Below are positions 53,760-63,011 of a stretch of 64,000 nt of DNA, piece by piece. Both the position numbers and the translations under genes were made by a program. Numbering within the stretch: the stretch's first letter is position 1; every line of letters starts with the position of its first letter. Below the pieces are notes generated by a model. The model did not search any database and had not been told where the DNA came from. It saw only the letters and a list, made by a program, of their open reading frames with translations. Source of the stretch: Bradyrhizobium embrapense (GTDB lineage: Bacteria; Pseudomonadota; Alphaproteobacteria; Rhizobiales; Xanthobacteraceae); assembly GCF_001189235.2 (NCBI RefSeq), contig NZ_LFIP02000005.1:248001-312000 (forward strand), read 5' to 3'.

Positions 53760-55076
53760 CTAGCTGGAGACCTCGACCACGCTCTCGACCGGCAGCGCGC
53801 CGCCGCGAATGCGCAGTTCCCGCACCGGGTAAGGCACCTTGATGCCTTGCTGCTTGAAGGCGTCCCACAGCGACAGCATGACGTCGCTCTTCACGCCGTC
53901 CATGCCATCAGGGTCGGCGATCCAGAAGGTCAGCGAGAACTTCATGCCGAGCTCGGCGAATTCGGTCAGGATGCAGTTCGGCGGTTTGCCCTTGAGCGCG
54001 CGGGCGTGGGCTGTCGCGATGGTGATCGCGAGCTTGCAGACCAGCCTCGGATCGGCGTCGTAATTGGTTGCGAAGGCGATCTTCACCAGCGTGTTCTTGT
54101 CGGTGTAGGTCCAGTTGGTGACCTTCTGCGTCACCAAATCCTCGTTCGGGATCAGGAACTCGCGGCCGTCGCCGGCGGCAACCGAGATGTAGCGGGTCTT
54201 CATCGCGCTGATCCGGCCCTGGCTGTCGCCGATGGTGACGAGGTCGCCCGGCTTCACCGACTTGTCGACCAGCAGGATGATGCCCGAGATGAAGTTGGCG
54301 ACGATCTTCTGCAGGCCGAAACCGATGCCGACGCCGACCGCGCCGGACAGCACCGCCAGCGCCGACAGGTTGATCCCGACCGCGCTCAAGGCAATGGCGA
54401 CCGCGATCACCATCAGGCCGATGCGAATGATCTTGACCAGCAACACCTGGATCGACGGGGTCAGGTCGGTCGAGCGCGTGATCTGGCCGTCGATGAAATT
54501 GCTGGCGATATTGCTCAGCCACAGCGCCAGGATCAGCACCGCGCCGGCCTTGATCAGCAGCAGCGGCGTCAGCCGCAGGCCGCCCACGATGACCGCGAAC
54601 GAATCCAGCGTATCGGCCGCCCAGTCGAGCTGGCCGATGATGCTCAGCGCGGCGACCACCCAGGCCGCGATCGAGACCAGTTTGACGATGAAGGCATTGT
54701 CGATCACCGAGGTCACGAGGCGGATCACGAGCCAGGCCAGCGCCAGCTTGGCGGACACCGCGATCAGATAGCTGCGGCTCGGCCAGGTCGCGTGCCACAT
54801 CACGATGCGCGAGATCACCATCAACACCGCGAACACCGCGGTCGAGGCGCTCGATACCATCACGCGGGCAAAGTGCCGGAGCGGCAGCGGCCAGCGGCTC
54901 GCCAGCGACGACATGTTGACCCGCGCATGAATGGCGGTATCGGCGGCGTAGGCAAGGCCCGCGGCGACGAGGATGATGCCGAACTGCAGATAGAACCAGG
55001 GCGAAGCGATCTCGGCCCCGACCGAGCGCGCGGCCATTTGGATCGATTCCAGGACGTCCTTCCAGCTCATGTCCAT
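53760..55076 (-). CDS. MscS-family mechanosensitive ion channel
   Basis: 438 residues from ATG 55076. About six membrane helices precede the MscS pore helix (SALAVLSGAVGVGIGFGLQK, then IVANFISGIILLVDKSVKPG) and the beta domain (LVTIGDSQGRISAMKTRYIS, then REFLIPNEDLVTQKVTNW). The C-terminal domain ends VRELRIRGGALPVESVVEVS. It is divergent from the K+/H+ antiporter, so two ion/osmotic functions share this promoter region. Confidence 0.92.
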   Translation of the reverse strand: MDMSWKDVLESIQMAARSVGAEIASPWFYLQFGIILVAAGLAYAADTAIHARVNMSSLASRWPLPLRHFARVMVSSASTAVFAVLMVISRIVMWHATWPSRSYLIAVSAKLALAWLVIRLVTSVIDNAFIVKLVSIAAWVVAALSIIGQLDWAADTLDSFAVIVGGLRLTPLLLIKAGAVLILALWLSNIASNFIDGQITRSTDLTPSIQVLLVKIIRIGLMVIAVAIALSAVGINLSALAVLSGAVGVGIGFGLQKIVANFISGIILLVDKSVKPGDLVTIGDSQGRISAMKTRYISVAAGDGREFLIPNEDLVTQKVTNWTYTDKNTLVKIAFATNYDADPRLVCKLAITIATAHARALKGKPPNCILTEFAELGMKFSLTFWIADPDGMDGVKSDVMLSLWDAFKQQGIKVPYPVRELRIRGGALPVESVVEVSS

Positions 55077-55315
55077 CGGCAAAATCTCAACTTGCAGCGC
55101 GGGTCAGGCAAACGTGATTCGAAGGTGCAGCCAGAATCCCACAATGGCGCGCACCCGACCATCGATACACCACAGTGTGGAGGCGACCTAGGGGCGAGGT
55201 GACCGGGCACATTGCCGCTTCGGACAGAAATCGGTTGGCGTCCCAGTGTCGCGACGATAAGGATGCAATTGCAAGTATTTGAGACCTCCCAAGTCCTTGA
55301 GACCTCCAAAGGCGC

Positions 55316-57109
55316 ATGGCATCCCTCGACTCCGTCAGTATAGCGATCCTGCTCGGTGCGGTGCTGGTGATGGCCGGCATCCTGTCCAGCCTGCTGGCGC
55401 TGCGGTTCGGCGCCCCCTTGCTGCTGGTGTTCTTGCTGGTCGGCATGCTGGCGGGCGATTCCGGGCCGGGCCGGCTACAGTTCGACGACGTTCGCACCAC
55501 CTATCTTGTCGGCTCGGTGGCGCTGGCGCTGATCCTGTTCGACGGCGGGCTGAAGACGCGGTTTGCCAGCATCCGCACCGTGCTGGCGCCCTCGATGATG
55601 CTGGCGACCGCCGGCGTGCTGCTGACCGCGCTGATCACGGCGCCGGTCGCCCGCTATGTGCTCGACCTCAACTGGACCGAATCGCTTCTGGTCGGCGCGG
55701 TCGTCGCCTCGACCGACGCTGCGGCGGTGTTCCTGCTGGTGCACACCCAGGGCCTGCGCCTGCGCCCGCGCGTCGGCGCGACCTTGGAGGCGGAGTCCGG
55801 CACCAACGATCCGTTCGCGATCTTCCTCACCTTGATGCTGGTCGAGTTCATCTCGATCGGCCAGAGCTCGGCCTCGCACATCGCGATGGAGTTCGTCCAG
55901 GAGGCCGTGCTCGGCGCCATCATCGGGGTGATCGGCGGCCGGCTGGTGGTGATCGCGCTGAACTACGTCGCGCTGCCGCAGGGCCTGCATGCGCCGTTCG
56001 TCACGACAGCGGCGCTCGTGATCTTCGGCGGCTCCCAGATCGTGCATGCCTCGGGATTCCTCGCGGTCTATCTCGCCGGTATCATCATCGGCAACCGGCC
56101 GACCCGCGCGCATAATTCGGTGGTGACCTTCCTCGACGCCGCGACCTGGCTGGCCCAGATCGTGATGTTCGTGCTGCTCGGCCTCCTGGTGTCGCCGCAT
56201 CGCCTGCTCTCCAGCGCCGGCGGCGCGGTGCTGGTGGCGTTCGCGCTGATGCTGGTGGCGCGGCCGCTGGCGGTGCTGATCTGCCTCGCGCCGTTCAAGT
56301 TCAACTGGCGGGAGAAGGTGTTCATCGCCTGGACCGGCTTGCGCGGCGCGGTCGCGATCTTCCTGGCCTCGATCCCGATGCTGGTCGGGCTGTCGAAGGC
56401 CTATCTGTATTTCGACGTCGCCTTCGTCGTCGTCATCATCTCGCTGCTGCTGCAGGGCTGGACGCTGGCCCCGGCCGCGCGGCGGCTGCACGTCGCGCTG
56501 CCGCGCACCGAACGCGGCCCGCGCCGGGTCGAACTTGATCTGCCCGGCCAGCTCGAGCAGCAGCTGGTCGGCTATCCGGTGCGGCCCAAGAGCCTGTATT
56601 TCCGCCGCGGGCTGATCCCGTCCTGGTCGAAGCCGACGCTGGTGATCCGCGATGAACGGATCCTGACGCCGGTCGAAGCTGATCCGGTGGCGCCCGGCGA
56701 CTACATCTACCTGCTGGCGCCGCCGGAGCGCGCCGAGGCGCTCGATCGCTTCTTCGTCGACATGGCACCGTCAAGCGCGCCCGATCCACACCTGCTCGGC
56801 GACTTCATGGTCTCGGGCGAGCACACGCTCGGCGAGCTCGCCGAGATCTACGGCGTCAAGGTCGACGAGCAGCAGGCCAAGCTGACGCTGGCGGATTATT
56901 TCGACATCAATCTCGACCGCGCGCCGAAGGAAGGCGCCGAGTTAGCGCTCGACGAGATCGTGCTGGTGGCGCGCAGCATCGGCGGCGGCCGCGTCAATGT
57001 CGTGGGCCTGCGCCTGCCGGAGGAAGAGGAGGAGGTCGCACCGCAGACGCGGATGCAGACCGTCCGGCGCAAGCTCGCCGATATCTGGGCGTCGGTCGCC
57101 GGCGTCTGA
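55316..57109 (+). CDS. Potassium/proton antiporter (CvrA/NhaP2 type)
   Basis: 597 residues. About 12 membrane helices form a CPA1 antiporter with the ion site at ESLLVGAVVASTDAAAVFLL and GATLEAESGTNDPFAIFLTL. A cytoplasmic RCK/TrkA-C domain follows at about 430-485 (LVIRDERILTPVEADPVAPG), then a CorC/HlyC-type domain (about 490-580). This layout is that of CvrA/NhaP2 antiporters, which remove cytoplasmic K+. Confidence 0.92.
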   Translation: MASLDSVSIAILLGAVLVMAGILSSLLALRFGAPLLLVFLLVGMLAGDSGPGRLQFDDVRTTYLVGSVALALILFDGGLKTRFASIRTVLAPSMMLATAGVLLTALITAPVARYVLDLNWTESLLVGAVVASTDAAAVFLLVHTQGLRLRPRVGATLEAESGTNDPFAIFLTLMLVEFISIGQSSASHIAMEFVQEAVLGAIIGVIGGRLVVIALNYVALPQGLHAPFVTTAALVIFGGSQIVHASGFLAVYLAGIIIGNRPTRAHNSVVTFLDAATWLAQIVMFVLLGLLVSPHRLLSSAGGAVLVAFALMLVARPLAVLICLAPFKFNWREKVFIAWTGLRGAVAIFLASIPMLVGLSKAYLYFDVAFVVVIISLLLQGWTLAPAARRLHVALPRTERGPRRVELDLPGQLEQQLVGYPVRPKSLYFRRGLIPSWSKPTLVIRDERILTPVEADPVAPGDYIYLLAPPERAEALDRFFVDMAPSSAPDPHLLGDFMVSGEHTLGELAEIYGVKVDEQQAKLTLADYFDINLDRAPKEGAELALDEIVLVARSIGGGRVNVVGLRLPEEEEEVAPQTRMQTVRRKLADIWASVAGV

Positions 57110-57110
57110 A

Positions 57111-57154
57111 GCGTTTTCGAGCGAAGTGGATGCCGGTTGGCGCGAAGAAAACGC
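57111..57154 (+). repeat. 44-bp dispersed repeat, copy 1
   Basis: Starts GCGTTTTCGAGCGAAGTGG and ends with the inverted end GAAAACGC. A second copy at 58456-58499 in the same orientation differs at a few bases. This element is frequent in Bradyrhizobium intergenic regions (general knowledge, not checked here). Confidence 0.8.
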
Positions 57155-57175
57155 GTCGGAATAAGACCGGCACCG

Positions 57176-58357
57176 TCACTGCTTGCGCAGGAAGCTCGAA
57201 TCCGGCGCGAACTTCTTGATCATGTCGGACAGGCCATCGTCCGCCGGCGGGGCCGGCGGGTCGTTGGACGCAGCGTCTGCTTTGGGCTCATCCTTCAGCT
57301 TCTGGCCGGAAATCTCGGCCAGCGCCGCGAGCAGCGTCTCGTCGAGATTATCGGTCGGTGTCTTGGCAGGCGATGTCTTGGCAGGCGGCGTCTTGGCAGG
57401 CGGCGTGTTGGCGGGTGGGGCGACGGCGCGGATCTCCGGCTCGCGCTTCAGCGGCGGCTCTGGCGCTGGCTTGGATGCGTCCGCCCGTCTGGCGGCGGCC
57501 TCGCTGATGGCGGTGATCAACGATGCTTCGAGGTCGGCGGGCGTCTCGGCCAGCGGCGGCGGCGCCTCGGTGGGCTTCGCGTCCCGGAGGGTACGACCGA
57601 ACAGCCGTTCCCGCTGGCTCGCCGTCGACGGCCGGCTGTCGGTGGCCTTGCCAGGTTCCTTATTAGGCTCCTTGGCAGGCTTGAAGAGACCCGCGCGTTC
57701 GGCGGCGACCCTGGCGGAAGCCTCCTCGACCGTGGCGAGCAGGGACGCTTCCAGCGAAGCAGGATTGCCCGGCGAAGCCACCGGCTTGGCGGCAGGGGCG
57801 GTCAGCTGCCTTGGCTCAGGCCTGGGCGGCGGCAGCGGCGGTGGCCGCGATCCTTCGACCGGTGCGGGCGGCGGCGCCGGCTGGCCGTCCCGGGCCCGCG
57901 CGATGATGCCGTCGACGATCGCGCCGAGGCGGCTCTTGTCGGGGGCGGCGAGATAGCTCGCCGCGAGTTCATCGACATATTGCGGGCCGTAATCGGCCAG
58001 CACCTTGGCAAGCTGGGCGAGATCGGGATCGCTCTCGACCAGCCTGCGCCAGGTCTGCTGGTCGTAGGGGGCATCGTCCTTGTCGGGCCAGGCCACCCGG
58101 CGTGGCTGGCGCTGCGGCCCGGCGTTCTGGCCGGTGACAGGGTCGAGGGTCGGCGGCTGCAGCCCGGGACTGAGGCGAGGTGGGACGAACCCCCCGGCCC
58201 CGGCCGGCACGGCGTCATCCCCGAGGCGTCGGCGGCGCTCGGCGACCTGCAGCGAGATCAGGCCGATGCCCATCAGCAGAAAGCCGAGGGCGGCCCACGA
58301 AATCGTGGCGCACAGCAGCCCGCCGATCAGCAGCAATACCCAGCCAGTCAGTCGCAA
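57176..58357 (-). CDS. Membrane-anchored Pro/Ala-rich protein of unknown function
   Basis: 393 residues from TTG 58357, which has GGAAAGGTG just upstream and puts the hydrophobic part at the very N-terminus (LTGWVLLLIGGLLCATISWA and LGFLLMGIGLISL, two helices). A folded-looking segment follows (about 100-170, WRRLVESDPDLAQLAKVLAD). The rest is a long Pro/Ala/Lys/Glu-rich tail that contains PPAKT repeats and three similar helices (LEASLLATVEEASARVAAER, LEASLITAISEAAARRADAS, LDETLLAALAEISGQKLKDE). The function is unknown. The gene is bracketed by two copies of a dispersed repeat. Confidence 0.75.
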   Translation of the reverse strand: MRLTGWVLLLIGGLLCATISWAALGFLLMGIGLISLQVAERRRRLGDDAVPAGAGGFVPPRLSPGLQPPTLDPVTGQNAGPQRQPRRVAWPDKDDAPYDQQTWRRLVESDPDLAQLAKVLADYGPQYVDELAASYLAAPDKSRLGAIVDGIIARARDGQPAPPPAPVEGSRPPPLPPPRPEPRQLTAPAAKPVASPGNPASLEASLLATVEEASARVAAERAGLFKPAKEPNKEPGKATDSRPSTASQRERLFGRTLRDAKPTEAPPPLAETPADLEASLITAISEAAARRADASKPAPEPPLKREPEIRAVAPPANTPPAKTPPAKTSPAKTPTDNLDETLLAALAEISGQKLKDEPKADAASNDPPAPPADDGLSDMIKKFAPDSSFLRKQ

Positions 58358-58455
58358 AGTGCACCTTTCCCCATGCCGATCGGGATGTCCCGATCCGGGC
58401 CTAGCAGACAAGATGGGCTATCTTATGCCGACTTTCGGAAAAACGGCCAGCCGGG

Positions 58456-58541
58456 GCGTTTTCGAGCGAAGTGGGCACCGGTTCGCGTGAAGAAAACGCC
58501 TTGAGACCAGAACCCAGAGCTACGGCTCTGATTCAATCAGA
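58456..58541 (+). repeat. 44-bp dispersed repeat, copy 2, with a trailing palindrome
   Basis: 58456-58499 matches copy 1 (57111-57154) in the same direction. It is followed by a perfect 7-1-7 palindrome (58527-58541, TCTGATT C AATCAGA) flanked by AGAGCT and AGCTCT. The two parts together look like one composite intergenic element. Confidence 0.75.
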
Positions 58542-58550
58542 ACCCTAGCT

Positions 58551-59222
58551 CTAGGTGCCGCCCGTCAACACCTTGACACCGCCAAACGCGGTCACCTGGC
58601 CGTGGCGCAGCATCACGATCTGGGTGGCGAGCTGGCGCAGCTCGGCCGCGTCGTGGCTGACATAGACCATCGGGACACCCGCCTCGTCGCGCAACCGGAC
58701 CAGATAGGGCAGGATCTCCAGCTTGCGGCTCTCGTCGAGCGCGCCCAGCGGCTCGTCCAGCAGCAACAGCCGCGGCTTGGACAGCAGCGCCCGGCCGAGC
58801 GCGACGCGCTGGCGCTCGCCGCCGGAGAGCTTTCCGGGGCGGCGGTCGAGCAGGGCGCCGATGTCGAGCAGGTCGATGACGCGCTTGTGCTGCGCGGGAT
58901 CCTCGGTGAGGCGGTTCATGCGGCGGCCGTAATCGAGGTTCTGCCTGATATCGAGATGCGGAAACAGCCGTGCGTCCTGGAACACGTAGCCGATCCGGCG
59001 GCGCCAGGTCGGGACGTGAATGCCGGCGGCGGTATCGTCGACCGTCTCACCGTCGATCACGATGGTGCCGCGATCGGGACGCACCAGGCCTGCGATGGTG
59101 TTGATCAGCGAGGTCTTGCCGGAGCCGGACGCCCCGAACAGGCCGGTGACGCGGCCCTCACTGCTGAACGACGCCGCAAGCGAGAACTCGCCGAGCTGCT
59201 TTTGGATGTCGACGCGCAGCAT
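58551..59222 (-). CDS. modC: Molybdate ABC transporter ATP-binding protein
   Basis: 223 residues from ATG 59222, two bases after the modB stop. Walker A is GLFGASGSGKTSLINTIAGL, the signature motif LSGGERQRVALGRALL and Walker B LLLLDEPLGALDE; the H-loop is in VYVSHDAAELRQLA. It lacks the C-terminal molybdate-binding MOP domain of the longer E. coli ModC, so regulation by molybdate through that domain is absent. Confidence 0.92.
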   Translation of the reverse strand: MLRVDIQKQLGEFSLAASFSSEGRVTGLFGASGSGKTSLINTIAGLVRPDRGTIVIDGETVDDTAAGIHVPTWRRRIGYVFQDARLFPHLDIRQNLDYGRRMNRLTEDPAQHKRVIDLLDIGALLDRRPGKLSGGERQRVALGRALLSKPRLLLLDEPLGALDESRKLEILPYLVRLRDEAGVPMVYVSHDAAELRQLATQIVMLRHGQVTAFGGVKVLTGGT

Positions 59223-59224
59223 CG

Positions 59225-59920
59225 CTACTGCCCGTGCAGGCGCGCGGTGGCGCGGCGCGCGAACCATTCCGCGCCGATCAGCGCGCCCATCGCGATCACG
59301 ATGGAGATGATCACCAGACGTGCCGCGGCAGTGTCGCCGTCGGGTGTCTGGATCAGCGAATAGATCGCCGACGAAATGGTCTGGGTCTCGCCGGGGATGT
59401 TGGAGACGAAGGTGATGGTGGCGCCGAACTCGCCGATCGCCTTGGCAAAGCCGAGCACCATGCCGGCCAGCACGCCCGGCAGCGCCAGCGGCAGCGTCAC
59501 CGTCGCAAACACCCGCCAGGGCGCGGCGCCGAGCGTCTCGGCGGCCTGTTCGAGGCGGCGGTCGATGGCTTCAATCGACAGCCGGATCGGACGCACCAGC
59601 AGCGGAAACGACATCACGCCGCAGGCGAGCGCCGCGCCGGTCCAGCGGAATGCGAACACGATGCCGAGATGGTCGGCCAGCCAGCCGCCGACCAGTCCGC
59701 GCTTGCCGAAGGTCAGCAGCAGCAGGTAGCCGGTGACGACGGGCGGCAGTACCAGCGGCAGATGCACGGCGGCATCGAGCAGCGACTTGCCCCAGAAATC
59801 GCGCCGCGCCAGCAGCCAGGCGAGCGCGATCCCGAACGGGGTCGCCACCAGCGTTGCAATGACGGCGACCCGCAGCGACAGCAGGATCGCCGTCCATTCG
59901 GTCGGCGAGATCTCAAACAC
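59225..59920 (-). CDS. modB: Molybdate ABC transporter permease
   Basis: 231 residues from a GTG start, with about five membrane helices. It contains the permease loop LEQAAETLGAAPWRVFATVT and LPLALPGVLAGMVLGFAKAI, with GEFGATITFVSNIPGETQTI as in ModB proteins. It is two bases from both modA and modC in one operon. Confidence 0.93.
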   Translation of the reverse strand: MFEISPTEWTAILLSLRVAVIATLVATPFGIALAWLLARRDFWGKSLLDAAVHLPLVLPPVVTGYLLLLTFGKRGLVGGWLADHLGIVFAFRWTGAALACGVMSFPLLVRPIRLSIEAIDRRLEQAAETLGAAPWRVFATVTLPLALPGVLAGMVLGFAKAIGEFGATITFVSNIPGETQTISSAIYSLIQTPDGDTAAARLVIISIVIAMGALIGAEWFARRATARLHGQ

Positions 59921-59922
59921 GC

Positions 59923-60735
59923 TCAGGTCGTCGGGCTGATCAGGAACTTGAAGCCGTATTTCTCGAGGATCGTCTTCGCGGCGGAAGAACGCAGGAAGGC
60001 GAGATAGTCGGAGGTCTCGGGCTTGGCGGTCGTGGTCGCCGCGACCGGATAGATGATCGCCGGATGGGTGTCGGCCGGGAAGCTGCCGACGATCTTGACG
60101 CCCGGCTCGACCTTGGCGTCGGTCGAATAGACGATGCCGAGCACGGCTTCGCCGCGCGCCACCAGCGTCAATGCGGCACGCACGCTCTCGGCCATCGCGA
60201 ATTTCGGCTCCGCGGCCTGCCAGGCGCCGAGCTTCTCGAGCGCGGCCTTGGCGTATTTGCCGACCGGCACCGCCTTGACGTCGCCGGTGGCGATCTTGCC
60301 GCCGTCGGCGAGCTTGGCGAGATCGAAGCCAGGTGCGATGTTGACATTGTCGATCTTGGAATCCTTCGGTGCGATCAGCACGATCGAATTGCCGAGCAGG
60401 TTGACCCGCGTCGGCTCATTGATGGTCTTCTGCTTGATCGCGTAGTCCATCCAGTCGGTGTCGGCGGAGACGAACACGTCGGCCGGCGCGCCCTGCTCGA
60501 TCTGCTTTGCCAGTGCCGAGCTCGCGGCATAGCTGGCGCTGATCTTGACGCCGGTCTTGGCGGTGTAGGCGGCATCGATCTCGTCGAGCGCGTTCTTCAT
60601 CGAGGCCGCGGCAAAAACCGTGAGGGTCTTGTCCTCGGCGCGCGCGGGCGAATGGATCGCACCGAGCAGGATGACGGAGGCAGTGAAAAGTCCGGCGAGC
60701 CTTGAAATTGCAAGCCTTGAAATGGAAAGTCGTGA
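59923..60735 (-). CDS. modA: Molybdate ABC transporter substrate-binding protein
   Basis: 270 residues from ATG 60735, eight bases after GGAG; a further ATG at 60771 is in frame. A signal peptide with a repeated SRL-x-ISRL-x pattern (from a short DNA tandem repeat) ends near SPARAED. The mature protein shows LTVFAAASMKNALDEIDAAY, SYAASSALAKQIEQGAPADV and VFVSADTDWMDYA, the oxyanion-binding segments of ModA. No ModE gene or clear ModE site is visible in the window. Confidence 0.93.
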   Translation of the reverse strand, partial: SRLSISRLAISRLAGLFTASVILLGAIHSPARAEDKTLTVFAAASMKNALDEIDAAYTAKTGVKISASYAASSALAKQIEQGAPADVFVSADTDWMDYAIKQKTINEPTRVNLLGNSIVLIAPKDSKIDNVNIAPGFDLAKLADGGKIATGDVKAVPVGKYAKAALEKLGAWQAAEPKFAMAESVRAALTLVARGEAVLGIVYSTDAKVEPGVKIVGSFPADTHPAIIYPVAATTTAKPETSDYLAFLRSSAAKTILEKYGFKFLISPTT

Positions 60736-60928
60736 CATGGAAGCGCTCCGTGCGAGCTCGCGCGCGAACATGCGCGCGCAAAATCAGGCGTTGGTGAATT
60801 CTGGGACGCGACGGACGGAAGCGCTGTTCCGCTGTTCTCCGAAGGACTTACGGTCCTCGGGATATCGCACGGCAAACATAGCAGGCTGGCACTTACGGTA
60901 AAGGCGACTGTTTGTCTAACCGTTCGTC

Positions 60929-61438
60929 CTATTCATCGGACGGCTGGATCGCGATCGACAGCGAATTTTCCCTGGCGCCGGTCACCTGCAGCACGAACGG
61001 GCTGGCGGCGAGGTCAAATTTCATGGTCTTGCGGATGCCGTCGCAATCGGTCGCGCCGCTGAATGCCTTCGGCTTCAGGAAATGCCCGTCCTGCACCAGG
61101 TCGACCCAGGCGCCGGCCGACAGGCTGACGGTATAGAGCCCGGCCTTCGGCGCCGCCTTGAAGCTGGTGAAGCCGGCGAACGTGCCGTCCTTCGGCGCGC
61201 GCTCGGGCGGGCTTGGCAGTTTGGCGTCGCTGGGCGCGACCAGCGCCAGCGTGATCGCGGTCGGCGGCAGTGCGGCCTGTTCGCCGCCCGAGGCGAGCCT
61301 GGTGCGATCGGGCGCGGTGAGCGCGGCGCGGGCGCGATCGATCGACCATTTGAACTTGTCGCAGCCGCTCGGCTCTTCCGCCGCGAAGGCGGGAACTGAA
61401 ACAAGCAGCAGCGATGCGGCGAGGAGCGATTTGCGCAT
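60929..61438 (-). CDS. Secreted protein of unknown function
   Basis: 169 residues with a clean signal peptide (MRKSLLAASLLLVSVPAFAA). The mature part is beta-rich (AGLYTVSLSAGAWVDLVQDG, SPFVLQVTGARENSLSIAIQ) with two Cys that could pair. No family is recognised for certain. It stands between modA and mepA as a separate transcription unit. Confidence 0.78.
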   Translation of the reverse strand: MRKSLLAASLLLVSVPAFAAEEPSGCDKFKWSIDRARAALTAPDRTRLASGGEQAALPPTAITLALVAPSDAKLPSPPERAPKDGTFAGFTSFKAAPKAGLYTVSLSAGAWVDLVQDGHFLKPKAFSGATDCDGIRKTMKFDLAASPFVLQVTGARENSLSIAIQPSDE

Positions 61439-61586
61439 GTCTGGTCCAATGCAATTGTGACGGATGAAAGAGATCAGCGGCCCCGATCCATCGCTCGAAC
61501 GCGCTTACGGCGCGACGACGCGGGATCATAACGCAGTATAACCCGGCCGGCATAGCCGCCTGACGAAGATGTTATTGCTCTGAATG

Positions 61587-62534
61587 TTATTGTTTGGCGT
61601 CGGGAGCGTTCAGCACCGCTTTGCACTCCGCCGGCATCTGCGCCAGCGTCATCGGCGGGCGAGGTTTCGGCGGCTTCGGCGGTGGCTTCGGATGCAGCAC
61701 GGAGTCCTTGAACCAGAAGGCGAGGTCGGACGGCTTGCATCCTTCGCCTTCCGTCTGCGGTTTCTGCGCCTCGCATGCCGGGCTGCCAGGCGGACAGCGC
61801 ATGCGGATGTGGAAGTGATAGTCGTGGCCCCACCACGGCCGGATCTTCGACAGCCAGCTGCGGTCGCCCTTGGCCTCGCGGCACAGCGCCTTCTTTATCG
61901 CGGCATTGACGAAGATGCGCTGCACGGCCGGCTCTCGCGCGGCATCGCGGATCACCAGCACGTGAGCCGGCGTGAACACGCGCGGATCGATATCGAGCCG
62001 GTCGTCGCGCACCATCATCACCGCCGACATCTCCTCGCGATCCTCGCGTGACAATTTGCGGTCCGGCATCGGCGTCAGCCAGATATCGGCGTCGAGCCCG
62101 ATCTGGTGGCTGGCATGGCCCGAGAGCGCGGGGCCGCCGCGCGGCTGGCCGATATCGCCGACCAGGATGCCGGGCCAGCCGGCGTCCCTGTGGGCGTTGG
62201 CCGCAAGCCGCTTCAACAGCGCGATCATGGCGGGGTGGCCCCAATAGCGGTTGCGCGACAGGCGCATCACCTGCCAGGTGGCGCCGTCGAGCGGCATCTG
62301 CGCGGCGCCGGCGAGACAGCCCTTGGTGTAGCCGCCGATCGATTGGGTCGGCAGCGCCGCCGGCAGCATCTTGCGCGCGAACAGCTGCTTCGCCCCGATC
62401 GTCGGATCGTTAGGGTTGGCGAGCGGCGGCAATGGCTGCGGATTGAGCGAGCCCTTGTCCTGCGCCCGCGCGGAGATGGTGCAGGCGAGCAGGGTGGCGA
62501 TCAGGAACGGGATCAGACGCAGGCGGGGTGGCAT
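61587..62534 (-). CDS. mepA: Penicillin-insensitive murein endopeptidase
   Basis: 315 residues from ATG 62534, after GAG; a GTG at 62543 is possible. A signal peptide precedes the LAS metallopeptidase core. Features include a zinc-binding HxxxxxxxD pattern in LSGHASHQIGLDADIWLTPM and the second His pair in WWGHDYHFHIRMRCPPGSPA. The enzyme cleaves D-Ala-meso-DAP cross-links in peptidoglycan. Confidence 0.93.
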   Translation of the reverse strand: MPPRLRLIPFLIATLLACTISARAQDKGSLNPQPLPPLANPNDPTIGAKQLFARKMLPAALPTQSIGGYTKGCLAGAAQMPLDGATWQVMRLSRNRYWGHPAMIALLKRLAANAHRDAGWPGILVGDIGQPRGGPALSGHASHQIGLDADIWLTPMPDRKLSREDREEMSAVMMVRDDRLDIDPRVFTPAHVLVIRDAAREPAVQRIFVNAAIKKALCREAKGDRSWLSKIRPWWGHDYHFHIRMRCPPGSPACEAQKPQTEGEGCKPSDLAFWFKDSVLHPKPPPKPPKPRPPMTLAQMPAECKAVLNAPDAKQ

Positions 62535-63011
62535 TCGGATCACTCTGTCTGCGCAAGGCTAACATGGATTCGAGGCAGGCGAACCGCGCTTTCATCCCAT
62601 TCGCTTGATGTGCGCTGACGATCGACGCGCCGCTGATTTTCATGAGCGCGGTGGTTTCCGTCCGGAGTCGATACGCATGGCCAAACCGCTTTGGCTCGGA
62701 CTCGAAGGTTGCCCCTGTTCCTTTGCCTGTGCCGCCTTTACCTCGCGATAACCCTGTCACACACTGGCAAACATTGATGCGTCGGACGTGCTTTCTGTGC
62801 AATCGCGCGCCGTTTTACCCTTCCTTCACCACACTCCGGCGCGTCCATGCCGTAAATCTGGGTTGTGGGCCGCCTGCTGACGGCGCGCCACTGGCGTTCG
62901 TCGTGAACTCGCCTGCAAAGCAGGCATGCCGCAGCTTCTCAAGCAGCGCAGCTATTTGCCGAGAGATACCAATTTTTCAGAGACTTATCGCAGATATGTC
63001 GCCGAATTGAA
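62535..63011. other. 477-base divergent region, no gene recognised
   Basis: A 122-codon open frame (62642-63010) is present, but its composition (many Ser, Arg and Cys, no clear start site) does not look like a real protein. No tRNA, ncRNA or repeat family is recognised. The region separates mepA (minus) from the PAS-GGDEF gene (plus). Confidence 0.45.

Noticed and set aside
60736..60928. ModE/Mo-box or molybdenum-cofactor riboswitch before modA
   Set aside because: I looked for a palindromic ModE-like site and for a structured leader and saw neither clearly.
62642..63010. A 122-codon frame before the PAS-GGDEF gene
   Set aside because: Composition is not protein-like and there is no convincing start; it lies in a divergent promoter region.
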